This document shows, one piece after another, positions 60,286-64,000 of a stretch of 64,000 nucleotides of DNA. The translations under genes were made by a program, and so were the position numbers. Origin of the DNA: Marinobacter profundi (GTDB lineage: Bacteria > Pseudomonadota > Gammaproteobacteria > Pseudomonadales > Oleiphilaceae); the NCBI RefSeq assembly GCF_002744715.1, contig NZ_KZ319367.1, positions 241,785 to 305,784 of the forward strand. The letters run 5' to 3'. Every line of letters starts with the position of its first letter. Position 1 is the first letter of the stretch. The notes beneath the pieces are model-generated. The model did not search any database, was not told the DNA's origin, and saw only the letters and a list, made by a program, of their open reading frames with translations.

Positions 60286-62472
60286 ATGGCACAGGATCAA
60301 AAAGTGGTCAGTCTGAACAGGCACGGGTCGTTTGACCGTTTTTCAATGCCGTCTGCGCTGATCCGCCTGCGTGACACAGCTGGCCCTGAGTTGCGGCGGG
60401 TGTTGTCGCAGTTCTTCGATAATGCCGACGATGCGCTGTTTGACATGGCCGACCGTGCCGGCTCGGAAGGTGACCAGAAGGCCTATTTCGATGCCATGCG
60501 TGAGCTCCGGCTGCGGCGCCGTAACATGACGGTGTCGGTGTTGCAGTACGTCAGCCGTGCCTTCAATGAAATGGGGCGGTTTGATCCGGCCCTCGGCGGT
60601 TCGGGACTGGAAGATGTCAGCCCCGATTCGCTCAGCCTGGTCGGACATGCCGAGCTTGAGCAGAAGGTTGCAATCGAGAATCTCATTTCCAAGCTCCGTA
60701 CCCGGTACCTCGATTCCATCAAATTGCTGACGGCCCGTGTCGAGCACCTGGTGCCGGGTGTCAAGCTGGCGGAGCGGCAGATGCCACTCAGCCCTGAAGT
60801 TCTCTGCACCGGCCTTGGTGAGGCCTGCGGTGATCTGGACATTGATATCCGCGCCAAGCTGGTGGTCCTCAAGCTTTTCGACAAGTTGTTGTTCGCCAAC
60901 CTGGACGAGTTCTACCAGGGTGCCAACCGCCTGCTGATTGGCGAAGGCGTACTGCCTGATCTGAAGGCCTCCAAAGAATCCGCCGCCGGCAAGGCCCAGC
61001 AGCAACCCGGGCAGCGCGCCCCGGGGCCTGCGGCGCAAGCGCCCGGTCAGGCCAGCGGGTCCGGCCAGGCAACGTTTTCCGAGCTCAGCGAGCTTTTGCA
61101 TCAAGGGAAGCCCGGGCAGGATGGTGCCCCGGCGGGGGCTGTGCAGCTGGATATCGGTACCCTGATGATCCGCCTGGGGGAAGTGCAGATCTCCACCCTC
61201 AGTGGCGGTACCGATCGGGTCGTGCCGCTGGCTGAACTGTTACGCCCGGTACTGCAGCCGGAGGGTGGCAAGGTCTATTCGGTTCGCCAGGTCGACAGCG
61301 ATGTGATCAACCTCGTCTCCATGTTGTTCGATTTCATTCTCGAAGACCGGCAACTTCCGGCGGTCATGAAAGCATTGATCGCCCGGCTGCAGATTCCGGT
61401 ACTCAAAGTGGCCCTGAGCGACCAGAACTTCTTCAACCGTGGCGGGCATCCGGCCCGCAAGTTGTTGAATGAACTTGCGATGGCGGGCATAGGCTGGACG
61501 GAAAAGCCGGCCGGTCAGCGCGATCCATTACGGGAGAAGGTGGAGCAGGTGGTTGAGCGTCTGCTGCATGATTTTACCGACAACGTCGAGATGTTCGCCG
61601 AATTATTGGCGGATTTCGGTCATTTCATGGATCTCGACCGGCGCCGGCGGGAACTGGTGGAGCAGCGCCTGCGTGATGCCGAGGAAGGTCGCGCCCGCCA
61701 GGAATATGCTGCCCAGGCGGTAACCGACCTGATCGTGGAGCTCACGGCGGGGCGGGATATACCGGTACCGATCCAGGGGATGCTGAATGAACCCTGGCGC
61801 AAGTATCTCCAGTGGCTTTTCCTGCGGGAGGGTGACACCAGTGTTCGCTGGCAGCATGCGGTCGAACTGACCGGTCGGCTGGTCTGGAGTGTTGACCCCC
61901 AGCCGGTTACCGATACCACCCGTACTGAGCTGTTGCGGGCGATCCCGACAATTGTGGATGAGCTGCGTAAGGCCCTGCAGGATATTTCCTGGGATCCGTT
62001 TGCCACCGACGGCGCGATCCGGGATCTGGAACTGGCCCATGTGGACGTCTTCCAGAAACTGGTGATTGCCCGCAACCGTCCGCCGCAGCCCGTTCCGGCC
62101 GCGCCGGCGCCTGTCATTGCCGAGCCGGCAGCTCCGGTGGCCGGTGCCGAGAGTTCGGTCGCCGAGGAAGACCAGGAAGAGCTGGCTGCGCGCGCCGAGT
62201 GGCTTGCCCGGGCAGACAGCCTGAGGGTGGGGTCCTGGATCGAGCTTGCCAGCGACAAGGGTAAGCTTCGCTGCAAGCTGGCAGCGTTTATCAAAGCCAC
62301 CGGTAAATACATCTTTGTTAATCGCAACGGCGCCAAGGTGGCCGAATATTATCGTGAGGACCTCGCCAGTGCGCTGGCAAGTGGCGAACTGAGCATGCTG
62401 GATGACGGGCTGATCTTCGACCGTGCCCTGGAGTCGATCATCGATAACCTGCGCAGCAGTCGTCGCGACTGA
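60286..62472 (+). CDS. DUF1631 family protein
   Basis: 728-residue cytoplasmic protein of the DUF1631 family, function unknown. It is largely helical, with a Gln/Ala/Pro-rich linker at about residues 230-265 that divides N- and C-terminal parts. The C-terminus (about 640-728, WLARADSLRVGSWIELASD, then YIFVNRNGAKVAEY) has a beta-rich, PilZ-like look, which if true would suggest c-di-GMP binding; I cannot confirm an RxxxR/DxSxxG signature. It is next to nadC, as its homologue is in pseudomonads, and has its own promoter region upstream. Confidence 0.85.
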   Translation: MAQDQKVVSLNRHGSFDRFSMPSALIRLRDTAGPELRRVLSQFFDNADDALFDMADRAGSEGDQKAYFDAMRELRLRRRNMTVSVLQYVSRAFNEMGRFDPALGGSGLEDVSPDSLSLVGHAELEQKVAIENLISKLRTRYLDSIKLLTARVEHLVPGVKLAERQMPLSPEVLCTGLGEACGDLDIDIRAKLVVLKLFDKLLFANLDEFYQGANRLLIGEGVLPDLKASKESAAGKAQQQPGQRAPGPAAQAPGQASGSGQATFSELSELLHQGKPGQDGAPAGAVQLDIGTLMIRLGEVQISTLSGGTDRVVPLAELLRPVLQPEGGKVYSVRQVDSDVINLVSMLFDFILEDRQLPAVMKALIARLQIPVLKVALSDQNFFNRGGHPARKLLNELAMAGIGWTEKPAGQRDPLREKVEQVVERLLHDFTDNVEMFAELLADFGHFMDLDRRRRELVEQRLRDAEEGRARQEYAAQAVTDLIVELTAGRDIPVPIQGMLNEPWRKYLQWLFLREGDTSVRWQHAVELTGRLVWSVDPQPVTDTTRTELLRAIPTIVDELRKALQDISWDPFATDGAIRDLELAHVDVFQKLVIARNRPPQPVPAAPAPVIAEPAAPVAGAESSVAEEDQEELAARAEWLARADSLRVGSWIELASDKGKLRCKLAAFIKATGKYIFVNRNGAKVAEYYREDLASALASGELSMLDDGLIFDRALESIIDNLRSSRRD

Positions 62473-62533
62473 CGCCGGCAGGGGTTCCGGTATCGCCTGA
62501 TGGCCGGCGGGGTGTGGCGAACGCCGGCTACTT

Positions 62534-63196
62534 GTGCTTCAATTTCCGGCAATTTCCCCATTCCGTAACCAGAAGAACCGGGACGCCATTATCAAACCCA
62601 TCTCCCCTGAACACGAATCCATTGACCGGCTGCGGAGTACAGGCAGACTGGCGTCGGCGCGCTGGTGTCCGTCCCCCAATTTCGGTGTCCGTCCGCATGG
62701 CGCCACCATCTCGCTGCTGGTAGTCCATAACATCAGCCTGCCACCGGGTCGTTTTGGCGGTGACGGCATCGAAAAGTTTTTCTGTAACGAACTGGATCCC
62801 TCGGCTCACCCCTATTTTTGTGAAATTGCCGGCATGCAGGTGTCAGCCCATGCCCTGATACGCCGCGACGGGGCGGTGGTCCAGTTTGTCAGTTTTCTGG
62901 ACCGTGCCTGGCATGCCGGACGTTCCAGTTTCTGCGGCGAGGACGAGTGCAATGACTTCTCCATTGGAATCGAACTGGAGGGCGCTGACGACGTGCCCTA
63001 CACCAGTCGGCAATACCGGAGCCTGGCGGAGTTGTCGGCCTTGCTGATGAAGGCCTGGCCGGAGATAACCGCTGACCGGATAACCGGGCACAGCGATATC
63101 GCCCCCGGCCGCAAGACCGATCCGGGTCCGGCGTTTGACTGGGCGCGCTACCAGAGCCTGTTGCCAGGCCCCACCAAGCGGAAGGAGTCTGCCTGA
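62534..63196 (+). CDS. ampD: 1,6-anhydro-N-acetylmuramyl-L-alanine amidase AmpD
   Basis: Zinc amidase (Amidase_2 fold), about 200-220 residues, which cleaves recycled anhydromuropeptides in the cytoplasm and so keeps AmpC beta-lactamase induction low. Zinc ligands are H in LLVVHNISLPPG, and H and D in ITGHSDIAPGRKTDPGPAFDW. The start is doubtful: GTG at 62534 has a poor ribosome binding site, and there is no ATG before the conserved ARWCPSPNF stretch, so an unusual start (such as ATT at 62588 ahead of IKPISPEHE) is possible. The stop overlaps ampE by one base. Confidence 0.92.
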   Translation: MLQFPAISPFRNQKNRDAIIKPISPEHESIDRLRSTGRLASARWCPSPNFGVRPHGATISLLVVHNISLPPGRFGGDGIEKFFCNELDPSAHPYFCEIAGMQVSAHALIRRDGAVVQFVSFLDRAWHAGRSSFCGEDECNDFSIGIELEGADDVPYTSRQYRSLAELSALLMKAWPEITADRITGHSDIAPGRKTDPGPAFDWARYQSLLPGPTKRKESA

Positions 63197-64000
63197 TGGC
63201 ATTCGTGATTTTTCTGCTGGCCTACCTGCTTCGCCGTCGCCTGGATAACCTGGCGCATCAGGACCATGACGGTCTGTGGCGGAGGCTGTTCCGTAGTGGT
63301 CGCACGACAACTCCCGGCGAGGAATCCCGGGTGTGGCCGGGGTTGTTACTGGTGGGGCTCCCGGCGCTGCTGCTTGTCCTCGGAGACCATCTGCTGACCG
63401 CAGCGCACTGGCGGATCCTCGGGTATCCCATCGAATTTGTGCTGCTGGTAGTGCTGATGGGAGTACCGGGCTGGCGGCAGCATCTGGAAGCCTACACCAT
63501 GGCCTGGGGCAGGGGTGATATGCAGGGGGCCTGGCACCATATCCGGGATTCCCTGCCGGAGCGGCACCGGGCTGATGCGGTAACGCCGGAAGCTATGCAC
63601 CTGTTGTTGTCGCGGCAGTTCCTGGCGGCGGTATTCGAGCGCTACTTTCTGGTGGCGTTCTGGTATGTGGTTGGCGGCATAGGTTTTGCGCTGATGGCCC
63701 GCGGTATCATTGCCTTGCGGGATCACTGGCCACAGGTCGCCGCGCGGAAGCGGTTCGAGCGCTGGTCAGAGCTGGTGAGCTGGCTGCCGTCGCGGGTGCT
63801 GAGCTGTACTTTCGGGCTTGCCGGCGACTTGTCCGGCTGGCTGCGCAGCGGGCGCAGCACCCTGTTATCGGTGATCAGCACCGAGCAGACCCTGATCGTC
63901 GGGGCCAACAGCGCCCTGACCGGCTATGCCCTGGATCCTGCCCGTTTTGCCGAGCTTCACCCGGACGAATGCAGCCGGTTTGCTGACCGTAGCGTGATTG
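63196..64000 (+). CDS. ampE: AmpE, regulatory signalling modulator (truncated by window edge)
   Basis: N-terminal 268 residues of an AmpE-like inner-membrane protein; the gene continues beyond the window. Features are the starting hydrophobic segment, RRRLDNLAHQDHDGLWRRLF, LLLSRQFLAAVFERYFLVAFWYVVGGIGFALMAR with its repeated aromatic residues, and a second predicted membrane segment near residues 55-90. ATG 63196 overlaps the ampD stop, with GAAGGAG upstream. AmpE is in the ampDE operon in many bacteria; its biochemical role is not known. Confidence 0.9.
   Translation, partial: MAFVIFLLAYLLRRRLDNLAHQDHDGLWRRLFRSGRTTTPGEESRVWPGLLLVGLPALLLVLGDHLLTAAHWRILGYPIEFVLLVVLMGVPGWRQHLEAYTMAWGRGDMQGAWHHIRDSLPERHRADAVTPEAMHLLLSRQFLAAVFERYFLVAFWYVVGGIGFALMARGIIALRDHWPQVAARKRFERWSELVSWLPSRVLSCTFGLAGDLSGWLRSGRSTLLSVISTEQTLIVGANSALTGYALDPARFAELHPDECSRFADRSVI

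Overview
The window is a GC-rich chromosomal segment of a marine-type gammaproteobacterium, most likely Marinobacter or a close relative. The evidence is conserved gammaproteobacterial gene order (dnaE-accA-tilS-pyrG-kdsA-eno-ftsB-ispD-ispF-truD-surE-pcm-nlpD-rpoS; metG-rsxABCDGE-nth), a VC_2705-type acetate symporter cluster with a CrbS-like kinase, and the ampDE, nadC and DUF1631 neighbourhood. I see no tRNA, rRNA, CRISPR array, insertion sequence, prophage or other mobile element. Gene density is high and most genes sit in short operons with ATGA or TGATG overlaps.

Region by region. 1-9300 (minus strand): acetate-use module with a two-subunit Na+:solute symporter, a small membrane protein of unknown function, a CrbS-type hybrid kinase fused to a symporter fold, a DnaQ-like exonuclease and a cNMP/CBS/DUF294 protein. 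9400-16950 (plus): smrA, a tiny repeat-bearing lipoprotein, a periplasmic molybdenum hydroxylase pair with its XdhC chaperone, methionine salvage genes mtnB-mtnD-mtnC, and a DUF3080 lipoprotein. 16950-18350 (minus): arsC-wrbA-DUF2069. 18400-37400 (plus): a TlpA-like lipoprotein and the long core run from dnaE to rpoS, with a DUF368 undecaprenyl-phosphate transporter candidate inserted between pcm and nlpD, then a chalcone-isomerase-like secreted protein. 37400-45600 (minus): metG, the Rsx/Rnf electron-transport complex and nth. 45800-49550 (plus): apbC, dcd, DUF416, avtA. 49540-52170 (minus): purM-purN-DUF3108. 52300-56220 (plus): DUF2066, a CDP-alcohol phosphatidyltransferase coupled to hda, then an orphan ParA and YqcC. 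56210-59900 (minus): nadC and a membrane GGDEF/EAL protein whose EAL half looks inactive. 60280-64000 (plus): DUF1631, ampD and a truncated ampE.

Functionally the segment combines carbon-source sensing (CrbS and symporter), membrane and cell-wall precursor supply (accA, kdsA, ispD/F, DUF368, nlpD, ampDE), nucleotide synthesis (pyrG, dcd, purM/N), replication and its control (dnaE, hda), redox and stress control (rsx, rpoS, nth) and c-di-GMP signalling.

No self-contained new defence or biosynthetic system is evident. The most unusual signals are in non-coding or marginal sequence: a chain of tandem overlapping mini-ORFs leading into the ispD start, (AAN)4 Hfq/Crc-like elements in the leaders of rpoS and of the acetate symporter operon, a three-repeat miniature lipoprotein with a hairpin abutting its ribosome binding site, and an EF-hand-like insertion in the symporter.
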